Assembly (NCBI GenBank): GCA_025349905.2
Contig: MU624576.1
Coordinates: 1 to 49,650, forward strand
Length of the DNA: 49,650 nt
Reading direction: 5' to 3'
Origin: Blastocladiella britannica
Taxonomy: Eukaryota; Blastocladiomycota; Blastocladiomycetes; Blastocladiales; Blastocladiaceae
Below the pieces are notes generated by a model. The model was not told the origin of the DNA, did no database searches, and saw only the letters and a list, made by a program, of their open reading frames with translations. Below, in pieces: positions 22,981 to 35,415 of the stretch. Every line of letters starts with the position of its first letter. Position 1 is the first letter of the stretch. The position numbers and the translations under genes are program-made.

Positions 22981-25945
22981 ATGGTCAAGGCATACCTGCG
23001 CTACCAGGAACGCGATGTATTTGGTATTGTCGCCTCGACCGTCGCCAACCTCGCATCCGATATTGATGGCCGCCTCGCCGTGACCCCTGCCCTGCAGCGC
23101 GTCAATGTCTGGGACACTAAAAAGGCCGAGCTCGTGTCGTCGTGGCACGATCCCGATAACACTTCGCACGAGGTGTCGTGCATTACCCGCGCCCCGAACG
23201 GCAAGGACTATGCGGTCGGGTGCGGCATTCTTTCGATTTCAACACCTTCACCATTACCGTCCCAACTAACGGCTCTTCAAAATAAATAGGTACACGGACG
23301 GCAGCGTCAGGATATGGACCATGCCTGCGCCGATCTTGCACCACCAGTCGGTGCCATCCACCATTTACGTCCACGAGCCTGCGCACTGGTTCCAGGGCCA
23401 CTCTGGCTCGGTCACTGCGCTCGCGTTTGACGCGTCGGGCACGATTCTTGCCTCGGGATCGCAGGATACAAACATTGTCATTTGGGATGTGGTTGCGGGT
23501 GCCGGTACCGCGCGTCTGACGGGCCACAAGGACCAGGTCACTTGCCTCGATTTTGTGTCCACCGCCGCCGCCATGAACACCAGCAGCGATAACGCCTCGG
23601 ATGCGCGGAACCCCGCTGGCCCGGCGTCGCACCTGCTCTCGGGCTCCAAGGACACGACAGTCAAGGCCTGGGACCTGACCACGCGCGCCTGTGTCGAAAC
23701 CGTTGTCACGCACCGGTCCGAGGTGTGGGCACTGTGCGTGACAAGCATGTGGCAAGACGCGGCTGAGGGGATTCTGACGGTGATCTCGGCCGGCGATGAG
23801 TGCAAGGTGCACAAGCTCGACTGCCGCGTGCTCGCAAGCATCCTTGACGCACCAACGCCCGCAGAGGAGGGTGACAACGATGCTGCCGATGTCGCAACCG
23901 TGAGCACCCCTGCTCGCGCGCTGGTCCACGCTGCCGATCTCAAAAAGCACTCGACGCAGCGCGCAACCTCGCTTGCTCTCTCTCCGTGCGGCGGCTACCT
24001 GGTGCTTGCTTGCGTCGACACGCAGGTTCAGATTCTGCGGTTCCTGACTCCCGAAGAGTCCAAGGGCAAGCTGACGCGCCGCCGGCGTAAAGTCCGCGAG
24101 GCGGCGGCCAAGGCCGGCATGGACCCCGAGGCGGCGGTGGCGGCGGCAGCACTCTCGGTGGCGGACCAAATCGCCCCGCTCTTTTTGGCCGTGGCGTCGG
24201 CCAAGGTGCGGTCAGTGGCCATGTGTCCGGGCGCTGCCAGCAGTAACGCGTCGGCTGCACTGGTAGCGGCTCGCGGCAAGGGCAAAGCGGCCATGCCTCT
24301 TTTTTCGTTCTTTGCCACGCGCGCCGACAATGCCGTCGAGGTGTTTGTCGTGACCAAGGACGAAGTGCAGCATGGATCCACCGTGGACGTTCCTGGCCAC
24401 CGCGGCGATATTCGCGCCATCGCTCTCTCGCCCGATGACGAGATGCTCGTGACGGGTGGAACAGCCCTTGTCAAGGTCTGGAATGTGCGCAACGGTACTT
24501 GTGTCCGTAGCATGGAGGCCGGTTATGCACTTTGCGTTGCGTTTGTGCCGGGCGGGAAATTTGTCCGTACCTTTTCGTTTTCGCGTATAGGCGAGGCCTC
24601 ACTGACATTTTAAAACACACATGATTAGATTCTCGTTGGTACAAAGGCAGGCGAGCTGCAAATCTTTTCGATTGCGTCGTCCGAGCTGGTCGAGACCATC
24701 AAGGCACACGACTCGGCCATTTGGTCGATCGCGGTCCTCCCCGACAAGACGGGCTTTATCACAGGCTCGGCCGACCACGAGGTCAAGTTCTGGGACTTTG
24801 CGCTAGTCCGCGAGGAGGCGTCCCGCGTGACGGCCATGCACACCCGGACGCTCAAACTCGCCGACGAGGTGCTTTGCGTGTGCGTATCTCCGAACCAAAA
24901 GCTCGTGGCCGTGTCGCTGCTGGACGCGACGGTGAAAGTGTTTTACCTCGACTCGCTCAAGTTTGCGCTCTCGCTTTACGGGCACAAGCTGCCGGTGCTG
25001 TGCATGGACATTTCCTCGGACAGTGCGCTGATCCTGACCGGGTCCGCGGACAAGAACATCAAGGTGTGGGGCCTGGACTTTGGCGACTGCCATCGGTCGC
25101 TGTTTGCGCACGGCGAGGCGGTGATGCAGGCCAAGTGGGTGTGGGGCACGCACTACGCATTCACGGTTAGCAAGGACCGCCAGGTCAAGTACTGGGACCT
25201 CGACAAGTACGCGTGCATTTCGACGCTGGCTGGCCACGTGGGCGAGATCTGGGCGCTGGCGATCGGCAAGTTTGGGTCGTTTGTGGCCACCGCCGCGCAC
25301 GACCGGTCCATCCGGATCTGGGAGCGCACCGACGAGCAAATGCTGCTGCAGGACGAAAAGAACCGCGAGCTGGACGACCAAGCCGACGAGGCGCTTGTCT
25401 CGGCGGCCAACGATACCAACGCTGACGGCGATGCCGGGGTGGCGGTGGCGAACGCCGAGTCGCTCAAAGCCGGTGAGCGGATTGTGGAGGCCCTGGAGAT
25501 GTGCGCGGACGCCGCCGAAAAGAGTGCACTGGCCCTTGCCGCCGGCGAGCCCGAGCCGGCACTCCCACCATTGCTGGTCGCCATGGGCATCCCAAGCGCT
25601 CCCGCTTACGTGCTGCGTGCGGTCCAGCGGGTGCGGCCCGCCGACCTCGAGGCCGCACTTTTGGTGGTGCCGTCCGCACACGTCCCGCTCCTTCTCGAGC
25701 TTGCGCATGACTGGGCACGGACTGGCGGATCGGCCCTTGCTGCTGCCTGCCGCGTTCTGTTCTTTGTCCTCCGCGTGCACCACCACCAGCTGGTTGCGGC
25801 GCGCTCCCTGCGGCCACTACTCCAAAAGTTGCAAACAGAGGTTCGTGGCGCCATTGAGCGGCAACGCAATATGGTCGGCACCAACATGGCCGGGTTCAAG
25901 TACTTGAAGCGCGAGAAGGAGCTGACGACGGGGGCCGCGTTCTAA
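22981..25945 (+). CDS. UTP12: WDR3/Utp12 (Dip2) U3 snoRNP WD-repeat protein
   Basis: Component of the UTP-B module of the small-subunit processome, needed for 18S rRNA maturation in the nucleolus. Three exons: 22981-23219, 23290-24562, 24629-25945, giving 942 aa; human WDR3 is 943. The start MVKAYLRYQERDVFG is typical. Twin beta-propellers of WD repeats run to about residue 690 (LASGSQDTNIVIWD, VLCMDISSDSALILTGSADK, NIKVWGLDFGDCHRSLFAH), followed by the helical Utp12 domain (GIPSAPAYVLRAVQRV ... RQRNMVGTNMAGFKYLKRE). Splicing joins AVG to YTDGSVRIW and PGGKF to ILVGTKAGEL, matching the family without gaps. That second junction requires a GTCCGT donor, which is unusual. It converges with the BIR1-like gene at 25 bp. 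Confidence 0.95.
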
Positions 25946-25970
25946 AAAAATAAATAGTATTTGTTACATT

Positions 25971-28900
25971 TCAATCGTAGTGGAGCACGTTTTGGGCCGC
26001 TCGCATCGTCCCGTCGCCGAGCACGCGAGGCAATGGATCGTGCATTCGCTCGACATCCCCTGGGCAGGCGATGCGCGCGCGATTGACCCGCTCCAATGCG
26101 TCCACGTACCCGGACTCGGCCACGATCCGCGCCGAGTAGCACATGGCAACAAAGTCGAGCATGCTCCGACACTGGCCCAACTCACTCGGGGTCAACAGCG
26201 CGGCGCGGGACCGAAAGTGGTCCATTTCCTCTTGACTGAACCGGCTAATGATGGCCTCGCATTCCTGTAGTATGAATCGTCAACCTCTTTTCAAAAAGGG
26301 CCAAAAATAAAAATAAAAACACGCCATACCGATTCGTTCAGCCATCCTTGCGATTGGGCCGACACACTTGGCTCATAGTATGATGCCATCGAAACAGTTA
26401 CCGGCCGCGGCTCGGGCGGTGGCGGCGGCGGCGGAGAGGCGACCTTTTCGATCGCCACTGGGCGTGGGATACTATCGAGGCGCGCCTGTGCGGCCTCGCA
26501 CTGCTCCTCAAGCTTGCGCACCTGTCCCTCCAGATGGCGGACGGCATGTTGTTCGGCCTCCTTGTGCACCAAGGCCGTTTCCACCAACCGAGTGGCCTCT
26601 TTTTCCCGCACCTGCAGCTCGTCCAGACGCTGTTGGGCAGCTGCCGCCAAGTTGCCAGCCGTTTCAATCTCGGCCCGGATGTTCTGCAACCGATCCAGTC
26701 CAGTTGCTTCCTGCTCGGCGATCACTGCCAGAACCACGCGGGCCTGTGCTTGCCGGTGATCAAAGTCGGCGCTGGCGGCGTCCGCGCGCGCCCGCGTCTC
26801 CGTCTCGCGGGCCATGTGGTCCACGATCTGACGCTGCAGCTCCGCGACCTGGCGCTGCAACTCCTCTAGTGCGGTGCGGTCGACCGATGCCGACTCGGCC
26901 TCGGCCCGATCACGAGCCTGTAATGCCGCCAGCCCCTGTTGCAGCTGTTGCTCGCGTGCGGCTGCCTCGTCCAGCCTGCGCTCGACAGCAGCGCGGGCTA
27001 GCTGCTCGCTCACCAGCTGCTGCATGCCCTGCATGTGCGCCTCCTCGGTCATCTTGAGGTGCATTTGAAGCGTGGTCACCTTCATTTCGGCCGCGTCTTT
27101 GCCGCTGCGCAGGCCCACGTACTCGGACACCAGCACCTCCATCTTTTCGGAAGTCGGTGACCGCAGAACCGACTGCGACAAGTCTGTGGAAGAAGACGGC
27201 GGGCCCAGAGCCGAAGAAGTGCTGCCAATAACCGGGGACGACCTCAAACCGAACTGCAGTGCCGGGCTCTTGTTGGGAGTTAAGGACACGGACAACCGTC
27301 GTGGGTCAATACGACGAGGAGTAGCCGATGGGGGCCGGGACCGCGCTGCCACTTCGTCGAGGGTACTGCGATTGCCATTCGGCTGTGTCGGCGTCACTGG
27401 GAACAAAGTCGCGGCATTTGTTGCCGCCGCCGCGCTCGGAGAAAGTAACGGTGCCGCTGCCAACGTCATTGCCGGCGGGGTAAACGGCTCTGTCGGAAGC
27501 AGAGCTGGTGCAGCGGGCTGGGTGGCAGGAACTGTGCTTGCGACCGGTGCGGCCGCTGCTTCTTTGGGCGCCGTGACAGCCGCTGCTGCCATTGGCACCG
27601 TTACACCCGCTGCTGCTTTTGGCATCGTTGGAGCCGCCGCTGCTTTTGGCGCCTTTGCAGCCGTCTTTGTGCGAGGCCGGCCGCGTCGAGGTGGTGGCGG
27701 CGGCGGCGACGAGGGAGATGGCGGGGTCGTATGGACCGGGGAATCCGGCGGGGGAGCGGTAGAGGCGTTAGGAGCAGGAACAGGAGCAGGAGGAACAACG
27801 GCCGCCTCCTCTGGGATGATCCCCGATTCGCTGGCGGCACTTGCTTGGAGCTTTCGCGCAGCTTTGGTTCGGGCGGCGCGCGGCGCAGAAGTCGTTCGGC
27901 TTGTCGTCGTTGAAGGCGCTGCTGCAGCTGTTGTCGCTGCGGTCTGGCCACGAGTTGCCGAAGTAGAACGCAACGTGCGGCGGGTCGACTTTGGCGGCTC
28001 TTGCACCACGACGGGAAGCATGTCGCTGGGCGGTGGAGCGTCCGACATAGTGGCGAGAAGAGATGGAGGCACTGGCATTTGATTGGGACTCGTTGGATAA
28101 GACGCCGATGACTCGGCTGCAGCTTCTTCCAAGGCGAGGGACGACTGGCGACGCGTTTGACGCGGTGGTACCGCTGCGGTCGCTCGACCACGCCGCGAGC
28201 TGCGACCACGGGTTGGTGGTTGGATTTGCTCCTGCTGTTCCTTTTCTTGTTGTTGCTGCGAGTTTTTGATGGGAGGATCGAGGACTGGTGCGACAACAAC
28301 CATTGCAGAAGAGCCATTTGCCAAGGAGCCAGGGGGAGGAGGAGGGGCCGTAAGCAGGCCGCGATCAACAATCGAAGAAGCAACCCGGGCAATGGCATCC
28401 AGTGCTGCCTCGTCCTCTGCGGCCAACGTTAGCGGAGGTGGAGGTGCAACCAGTGCTGGCGGAGAGACTGCGGCCAATGCTGGTGGCGGCGGTGGTGCAC
28501 CCACAAGAAGAGGTGCTACGACAACAGAGCTCGAGCCCGCATTATCCGGCTCCGGCGTCTTTGTGGGCGATGAGATGGACGAGACGTCGGACGAGGTTGG
28601 CGAGATTCGCGGTGGCGAGGCCGGCGGCGGCGGTGGAGCTGCACGCGGTGGCGGTGGAGCTGCACGCGGTGGCGCGGCAGGCGCCTGCGGTACGCCCGGT
28701 TTAGTTGGATCAGCTGCCGCACGGCGCTTCAGCGGCGGAAGTTGTGGGAAATTGGCGGCAACTGCATTTCGTTTCGTTGGCGGGCGCATGATCCGCACAA
28801 AGAAGGGGCATTGCGGGTTTCGCTTCTTGTGCTCCATGCTACATGGAATGGCGTTAATTGGTGGCTCAAGCTTCAAAAGAAAAGTATACATACAATGGGT

Positions 28901-29767
28901 TGTCGGTTGCCACCCACCCGTCAAGGTTGGTGCGGCAGTAGGCGCAGGTACACGTATCGTCGGGCTCGTCGAGCTCAATTCCCGAGGTCGGATCCTCGCC
29001 TTGCGGGTTGAAAAAGAAGCCTGCTCGGGCAAGCTGTTTGAGGGAATCAAGGTCAGTCAGCCATTCAGCTCGAAAATGGAAAAGAAATGATAGCTCCATA
29101 CCTTTTCGGGAGTCGGCAACCAGTTTGGCTTTCCATTGTGAGGCCAGCGGGCGGTAAAAGTGTCGAGCCGCGCCGTGATCATTTCCTCTGCCTGCGGGTA
29201 CGTGGTCGGATCCGACTCAATGTACGGCTTGGGCATCGACCGCGGGTTGGTCCGCAGCGCAATCGCCACCAGAGACGCGGGCAAGCAGCTCGCTCGTGCA
29301 AATGCGCAATCGGGCTCGTGCGTGTAGTGCTCGTACGCGGGCTCATCGTCGGGCGAGAAGCTGTCGCCGCGCCAGCCGCACCAAAAGCAGATCGCAGTGT
29401 CGGGGCTATCGACTGCCTCCTTTGGATCAAAGTAGAAGCCGGCGCCGGCCATCTTTTTTTCGTGTTGATTTGTTAGTCCTTTGTCAATGGCCAATGTCGT
29501 GGTTACAAGTTGGCGTACGTGATTCGCACGCGGCTGCTCATGCGGCCAATGGCCCTTGAAACTCGCGAGGCGCGTGTGAAACTCTCCGTACTTGACATTG
29601 GCGTCCAGGGTATCCGCGTCAGTATCATTCTTTCCTCGGCGCGAGGACGCAGCCCCACCGGTGCGGCCATTCTTCCGGGCGACAGTTCGGGCGCGAGGTT
29701 TGGCGACCGCTGCCTTGCTTTTACCAGAGGACGACGACGACGACGCAGGCGCTGCGCGTGGAGGCAT
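25971..29767 (-). CDS. BIR1: BIR1/survivin-like protein with two BIR domains, AT-hook-like motifs and coiled coil
   Basis: Probable chromosomal passenger complex subunit (with Aurora B and INCENP). Five exons, minus strand: 29767-29519, 29452-29102, 29033-28894, 28838-26330, 26264-25971, giving 1,180 aa. BIR1 (about residues 60-140): RLASFKGHWP joined by splicing to MAGAGFYFDP, then CFWCGWRGDSF and EHYTHEPDC. BIR2 (about 180-260): RLDTFTARWP, LARAGFFFNP, CAYCRTNLDGW, MEHKKRNPQC. Both show the CxxC...HxxxxxxC zinc ligands. The middle is Pro/Ala-rich with AT-hook-like RRGRPRTK and RGRSSRRGR. A coiled coil of about 230 residues follows, then a conserved-looking last exon (ECEAIISRFSQEEMDHF). Two tandem BIRs plus a long tail is the layout of yeast Bir1. 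The start is 45 bp downstream of the SPT3 stop. Confidence 0.9.
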
Positions 29768-29812
29768 GATATTTTATTGGGTTGAGCTTTTTCGAATGAG
29801 AAAATGTTGTTG

Positions 29813-32144
29813 CTATAAATTCCGCGATCGCGCCGCCAGAGTCCCTCCACGGTACAAGCGCGTGAACGTGTGCGGCGTCATCAGCTGTCGGTATGCCTCC
29901 TGAATATGGACGACTTGGAGCGGCGTTCGCGGTGTAGTCGAAGTGGAAGTCGCTGACTTGTGGTGCTGCTGCTCGCTGCTGCTGTGGCTCGGATCCAGCT
30001 TGTGGATCAGATGGTCGTCGGCGTCCATAGCCCCATCGTCGTCATCGCCATCGCCATCGCCGTCCATGTCGTGTCTCGGCGGTGCGGGCGGCGGCGCCTC
30101 ACGCGCCCGCGCTTCGCGCGTCGCGATATCAATGTACGCGTCGGAAAACAGCGACGCTGGTGGGACGCCAGCCAAGAGCGGCACGGGCGGGATTTCCACA
30201 TGCGAAAGCGGGGTATAATGCAGGGCCGACGAGGCGAGCATGGAGTGGGGCTTGTACGCGAGGTGCCCTTGGTGGAAATCGCTGTCGTTGCTCTCCTCGG
30301 CGTCCAGGTGGGAGTGCTCGGATGAAGCCAGAGCCACTTGGTTCAGGGACTTGGCTTTCGCGCTCTCTGCTGCTACTGCTGCTGCAGTTGCGGCAATGGA
30401 GGCGGCGGTAGCAGCCGATTTGCGCGATCGGCCTTTCCCTGCTGGCTTGGTCGTGGCTCGTGCGTCTGCATCGTCGTCGCCGGCCGTTGTTGATGTTGCT
30501 ACCAGGTCAGCCTTGCGCTTGCGCTTTCGACTTGCTGCAGCCGGAGTCGGTGCAGGACTGGCGCCTTTGGGAGCGGCGGCCGCATTGGCTCCTCCATCCA
30601 TGTCCAGGCCCGCCGTCGATCCGCGCTTGGTTGCCAAGCCGCGGGGACGAGCGCCAGCATTGGCGGCGTTTCGATTGCCCCCCATGTTGGCAGGCGACAA
30701 GTGCATGGTCGAGTGCGAGGCGCCGTGCATCTTTGCCTGTGGTGGTGGCTGGAAGAGGAGGTGGCCGACGATCGGCGCGTCCATGCGAATCAAGCCCACA
30801 GCCACCGCGGTGGCCACGTGCTGCGTGCTCAGCGGCTCGTCAGCGGTCGAGCTGCGGCCGCTATTGCTCGTGCGTCGAAGGGAATCGGCGCGAGCCACAG
30901 AAACAGACGATTGCGAGGACCCATTCTCTGCCGGCGCTGATCCAGGTGCTGGTGCTACGACAGTGCCGCCGCCAACAGCAGGAGAGGCAGCCAAGTCGGG
31001 TTTGGCAGTCACCGCGTCGGCTCGTCCGGACGTGGAGCGCTTGATTTCGAGCGCCGTTTCCGTGAGGGCGCGGATCATCTCGTAGCACAAAAACCCCACA
31101 ACGTCGATCACGTCGTCCGAGGGCTTGGTGTCGAGGTAGTCGCCCATGAGCGACCAGTCGCGAAACTTTTTCCCCTTGCGATGCGTAAACGACGCCTGCT
31201 TGGCGTTGGCGTAACCCATGTACTCTTCGCGCGACATGGACTTGGTGATGTCGTCAGCTTGCTGCAAATATTATGTTGTGCGTGTGTCCACTTGTCAGCA
31301 GCAGTGGTGACGGCGGCAGCAGCCATGCGTGTTTGGTTTGGATGCTACGTCGAGCCCAGAGCCGTACCTTGAGTCGGAGCATTGTATCGCGGTAGGCTTC
31401 AATATCTTCCTCGTCCTCGTCGTTCGAATCGTCTTCGAGGTGGTCATGGAACTTTTTTTTTTTCGTTTTTTCGTTTGGATCGTCAATCCCGTTTCCAAAA
31501 TCCAACATAATGAAAAGGAAGGTTTCCGGACCTCCTTTGCATACTCCCAAGTAAATCGAATTCGTTTTTTTGTTGGCGGCGCTGCCTCTGTTTTGCAAAA
31601 GGAGAATGAGCTCCGCGATCGGAGGAAGATTACATGTGAGAAACAAGTGGTACCAGTGTCGTCGTCGTCCATGTCAATATCCTCGTGATCCTCGGTGGAT
31701 TTGGCTCGTTTTCGCACATCCTTCCAGCCGAGGTAGTCCTTTTGGAGACCCACTGTGAGTAATCGCTCCATTTCATTGCCAAAGTTGGAGGCATACCTTG
31801 AGACGGTTCACCTTTCCGCGATCGTGCCGCACGAGAAAGACAAAGTCGTCCACCGCAACAGCTTTACCTCCGCGCATCCGAACCACTGCACCTGCCTTTG
31901 CGGCCTTGGAGACGAAAACAAAGAGAAGATACCGCGTCAAAAGAAACAGAATAGTCGAAAATGCCCGGTATAGAGGGCGTACCAAGTCGCGCGTGTGGTT
32001 GCGCACAATCTCCTCTACTAGACGCGTCACGTCCTCGCGCGGGTTGCGGACTTCGCCAAAGACGTACATCATGTTACTGATTTCGTCCTGGTACCGGACT
32101 CCAGAGGCGCCATCGGCCATGGGAAGCTGGACAGACATTTGCAT
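29813..32144 (-). CDS. SPT3: SPT3, histone-fold subunit of SAGA, with a large insertion
   Basis: SAGA/TFIID-related factor that helps TBP loading. Six exons, minus strand: 32144-31983, 31904-31797, 31738-31654, 31587-31532, 31451-31368, 31261-29813, giving 647 aa. Histone fold: YQDEISNMMYVFGEV, LVEEIVRNHTRDL, then VDDFVFLVRHDRGKVNRLK, DYLGWKDVRKRAK and RIRFTWEYAKEF. C-terminal Spt3 region: QADDITKSMSREEYMGY, QASFTHRKGKKFRDW, DVIDVVGFLCYEMIRALTE. About 360 low-complexity residues (NLS-like SRKRKRKADL) are then inserted before the final conserved helix VVHIQEAYRQLM. Yeast Spt3 is 337 aa, so this is nearly double. Exon 4 uses a GTCCGG donor, and two acceptors follow A-runs. ATG 32144 is the first in frame. 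Confidence 0.92.
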
Positions 32145-32544
32145 GACTATTCTTTTTCGGGAAGTGCTGCTCTGCGATGAATATGAAGCGGCGGGGCTCT
32201 GCAACGAATATGAAGTGGGCTAATACTTGTAGTACGCGCTGTACGTCCACGCGTAAATAAGGCAAGGAGCACCAGTCCAGGGAAAATAAAAACACAACCG
32301 AGTGTCTCGAATCGATCCTCTCGAGAGCAGGTGTGGATATCTAAAATTACAGGGAAATATTTTGAGAGAGAAGAAATTGGATCCAACCTCATTTCATCGA
32401 AACATGAAAGGTCGCAGGCCCACACGGTATTCACAAGGATCCGTCGTTTGTGGTATCGAACCGACGTTACGAAATAGAGTATCGGCGTTGTACTCGGGCA
32501 GTCTCTCTTTCCCTCAGCCTTCTGCTGACATTCATATTCGCAAA
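32145..32544. other. divergent promoter region between SPT3 and farnesyltransferase beta
   Basis: About 400 bp between two outward-facing genes. The frame of the farnesyltransferase gene is open upstream to about 32302 but shows no family similarity before ATG 32545. I see no RNA gene. Confidence 0.5.
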
Positions 32545-34259
32545 ATGACGGCGCTTCGTTTTCCAAACACTGTCGCGCTCACCGCACACCTGCTGGACGA
32601 CGAGAAGTACGCTACCGAGTCCTCGATCGCCCAGGAAGGCATTGAGGACGACATTTACTCGCTGTACCACCAGGCCCTGATCGATGTGGCCACGGCTGCG
32701 CAGCTCGAAAAGGCAAAGGCAGCAGCAGGGGGAGCAGAAGAGCCCCGTTCGTACACTCCCGATGGCGGCGACGCGCACCTCGGTGCCCAGGGCGAAGTCA
32801 GTGCTACCGATGGAAGCCGCGCTACTGCCGCGGCCAAAAGCCCGCTGACATTTCAGCGCAAGCGGCACGCGGCGTACTTGTCGCGGTGCATTGCAGCGCT
32901 CCCTCCGGCCATGACGGCGCTGTCGGCGTCGCGGCCATGGATCGTCTTCTGGCTGCTGCATGCGGCGGACCTGGTCTCGGTCGGCGAGCCGTTGTCGGAC
33001 GTGCTTCGGCTCCGGGCCGCGTCCACGCTCCTGCGGTTCCAGCATCGCGAGCTCGGCGGGTTTGGTGGCGGGATCGGCCAGTTGCCGCACTTGGCCGCGA
33101 CGTACGCCGCGATCCACGCACTCGCCATGTGCAGGGACAAGCAGGTGTGGGCGTCGGTGGATCGGCGCGGGATCTACCATTTCTTGATGCGGTGCAAGCA
33201 ACCCGACGGGAGTTTCCGCATGCACGAGGCGGGCGAGGTGGACATTCGGTTCATATCACTTTCCTGTTTTTTTTTCTTCCTGTTTTCTTTTTTTTTTGTT
33301 TTTGACCTGATCGTATTCATTACAGCGGATCGTACTGCGTGCTGTCGGTGGCGCGTATGCTCGACATTCTGACGCCCGAGCTCGCGGACGGATGCATGGA
33401 CTTTATCGTTCGGTATGACCATTTATCAATGATTTTTGTGACTACCATTTACCTGATAATCATATTCAACTGAAAATTAGGTGCCAGTCGCACGACGGCG
33501 GTCTAGCAAGCGTCCCGCACCTGGAAGCGCACGGCGGGTACACGTTCTGTGGCCTAGCGGCGGCCCTGCTGCTTGGTGAACCGCACCGGCTGGACCTAGA
33601 TGCGCTGCTCGGGTGGACGATCCGGCGGCAAATGCCGATGGAGGGCGGGTTTCAGGGCCGTCCCAACAAGCTGGTGGACGCATGCTACTCGTGGTGGTGT
33701 GGAGCCGTGTTTTCGCTGCTGGACGCGGCGTTCCTGGTGCGCGAAAGCACCAAGCGCGGTGGAGTGACGCCGGCGCACGCCGGGCTCGGGTCGTCACCCT
33801 TAAGTGCGTCCATCATCTCGCGGCCGTCTGAGGCGTGGGACCGCGTGGCGCTGCAAGAGTACTTGCTGATTGCGGCCCAGCACGAGAACCGCGGGGGTAT
33901 GCGCGACAAGCCGGGCAAGAACTCGGACGCGTACCACACTTGCTATGCGCTGAGCGGCCTGTCGGCTGCCCAGCACGTGTTTGACGTCAACTTTGGGCCC
34001 AAAGGGTGGGGCGACGTGCTGTTTTCGACCCAGGACGACGCCGAGGTGACCGTGGTTGGGTCCATGGACAACCTTCTTGTACGTTTTTTCTTCTTTCTTT
34101 GTGGTTTACCTGGATCAGTGGATTCATGAATTACAACAGCACTCGACGGATCCGATCCACAACATTCGATTCGATGCCTTGGATGCCGCAAAAGAGTTCT
34201 TTAGTTCCCAGCCCATCGTGCTCGAGGCCCACGCGCCGACAGTGGAAGAGTCGGCCTGA
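32545..34259 (+). CDS. RAM1: protein farnesyltransferase beta subunit
   Basis: Catalytic zinc subunit that attaches farnesyl to CaaX proteins such as Ras and a-type pheromones, working with an alpha subunit not in the window. Four exons: 32545-33248, 33326-33412, 33481-34078, 34119-34259, giving 509 aa. Alpha-alpha barrel repeats are clear: GGFGGGIGQLPHLAATYAA, DGSFRMHEAGEVDIRGSYC, GGLASVPHLEAHGGYTFCG, GGFQGRPNKLVDACYSWW, GGMRDKPGKNSDAYHTCYAL. Zinc ligands: Asp and Cys of LVDACY, and His of YHTCY. The N-terminal ~100 residues include a poorly conserved Ala/Gly-rich insert. The last intron is only 40 nt (34079-34118) and the first uses a GTTCAT donor. It ends 35 bp before RIB7. Confidence 0.95.
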
Positions 34260-34294
34260 TTCGAAAAGCAAGTTTCTTTTTCAAAACATTTAAT

Positions 34295-35287
34295 ATGATT
34301 CAGCACCCGCTCCTCGATCATATTGTCCGCAGTGTCTTTGTGCCGGCAGGTATCGCGCCGCTCGTGCATGGTGAGCCGCCGGTCCTCCTCGAAGACGGCT
34401 ACCCATCCGATCTGCCATGGATCACGGTAACCTGGGCACAAACTCTGGACGGCCGCATCTCTGGACCTAACGGTGCTCCGCTGGTCATTTCGGGCGACCC
34501 GGCATGGGCCATGACGCATTTGTAATTCATATAGTATATCGATTCGATTTGGAAAAATTATAACATAAATCACAGACTACGACAGACGCACGACTCGATT
34601 TTGATTGGTGCTGCGACTTTGTGCAACGACAATCCGAAATTGAATGGTATTTCGCTCGATTGGAACGTTACAAGTGGTCCATTATCACCCTGACGTCCAT
34701 TGTTGTATAGTCCGACTTGACTCGATCCTCGTGGACCGGCTGGGCATGCCTGCATCGGGCCTGGTCCCGCGCAACCCGCAACCCGTGATCTTGGACGCGC
34801 AGTTGACAATTCCACTGACCTGTCACTTGCTCACGTCGGACGAGTGCCGGCGGCCATGGATCGTTGCTGAGCCGGCTGTAATTGCCGCGGTTCCTGACAA
34901 AGTTGCCGTACGTACGTCAACCTTACTCCAAGTCGCGAGTAACTAAACATAAAAAGTTAGTCATTTGAGGCGATGGGAGCGCGGATCCTCCCCGTGGCGC
35001 GTGCTGACGGTCCCCGTGCCGTATTTGCCGCGATCCGGGCCGCCGGCGCACGCTCGGTGATGGTCGAGGGCGGCGCGCGAGTGCTAGCAACGGTGCTCAA
35101 TGCCGGGTTGGCGAATGCCGTGGTGGTGACCGTGGCGCCCAAGACGGCTGCTGCGGGTACTGTTGGAGAAGTAGATGGAGGCGCAACTGTCAATGCGGCG
35201 ATTCCGGGCACTGGCCGGTCGTGGAATGCATGGAGCGTTGTGGGCCAGGATGTGGTCGGGGTGTGGAGTCTGACGCCAGGCAGCTGA
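34295..35287 (+). CDS. RIB7: 2,5-diamino-6-ribosylamino-pyrimidinone 5'-phosphate reductase (riboflavin pathway)
   Basis: NADPH-dependent reductase of the fungal riboflavin route, equivalent to the C-terminal domain of bacterial RibD. Four exons: 34295-34521, 34576-34646, 34711-34907, 34961-35287, giving 273 aa. Features: WITVTWAQTLDGRIS near the N-terminus, MTHLLRQTHDSILIGAATL (first splice), NDNPKLNVRLDSILVD (second splice), PQPVILDAQLTIP, and VMVEGGARVLATVLNAGLAN for the nucleotide-binding C-terminal half. The fungal enzyme is a stand-alone reductase without the deaminase half, as here. Confidence 0.92.
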
Positions 35288-35415
35288 ATAGGAAGGATGC
35301 TATATTTTCCACGTTCGGGCGGTTGGGGGCCAGGAGCGCTGGCCACTTTCCGCGTTGGCAAGAGAAAAAAAAGTATACAGAGAAAGCAAGATTAGTAAAA
35401 GAAAAATCATGCCAG

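Noticed and set aside
28266..29090. Long plus-strand frames (Gly/Ala-rich) opposite the BIR1-like gene
   Set aside because: Shadow of the Pro/Ala-rich coding strand in GC-rich DNA; the minus strand holds the BIR and zinc motifs.
32302..32544. N-terminal extension of the farnesyltransferase beta frame
   Set aside because: The sequence is AT-rich with no family similarity; ATG 32545 matches the expected start.
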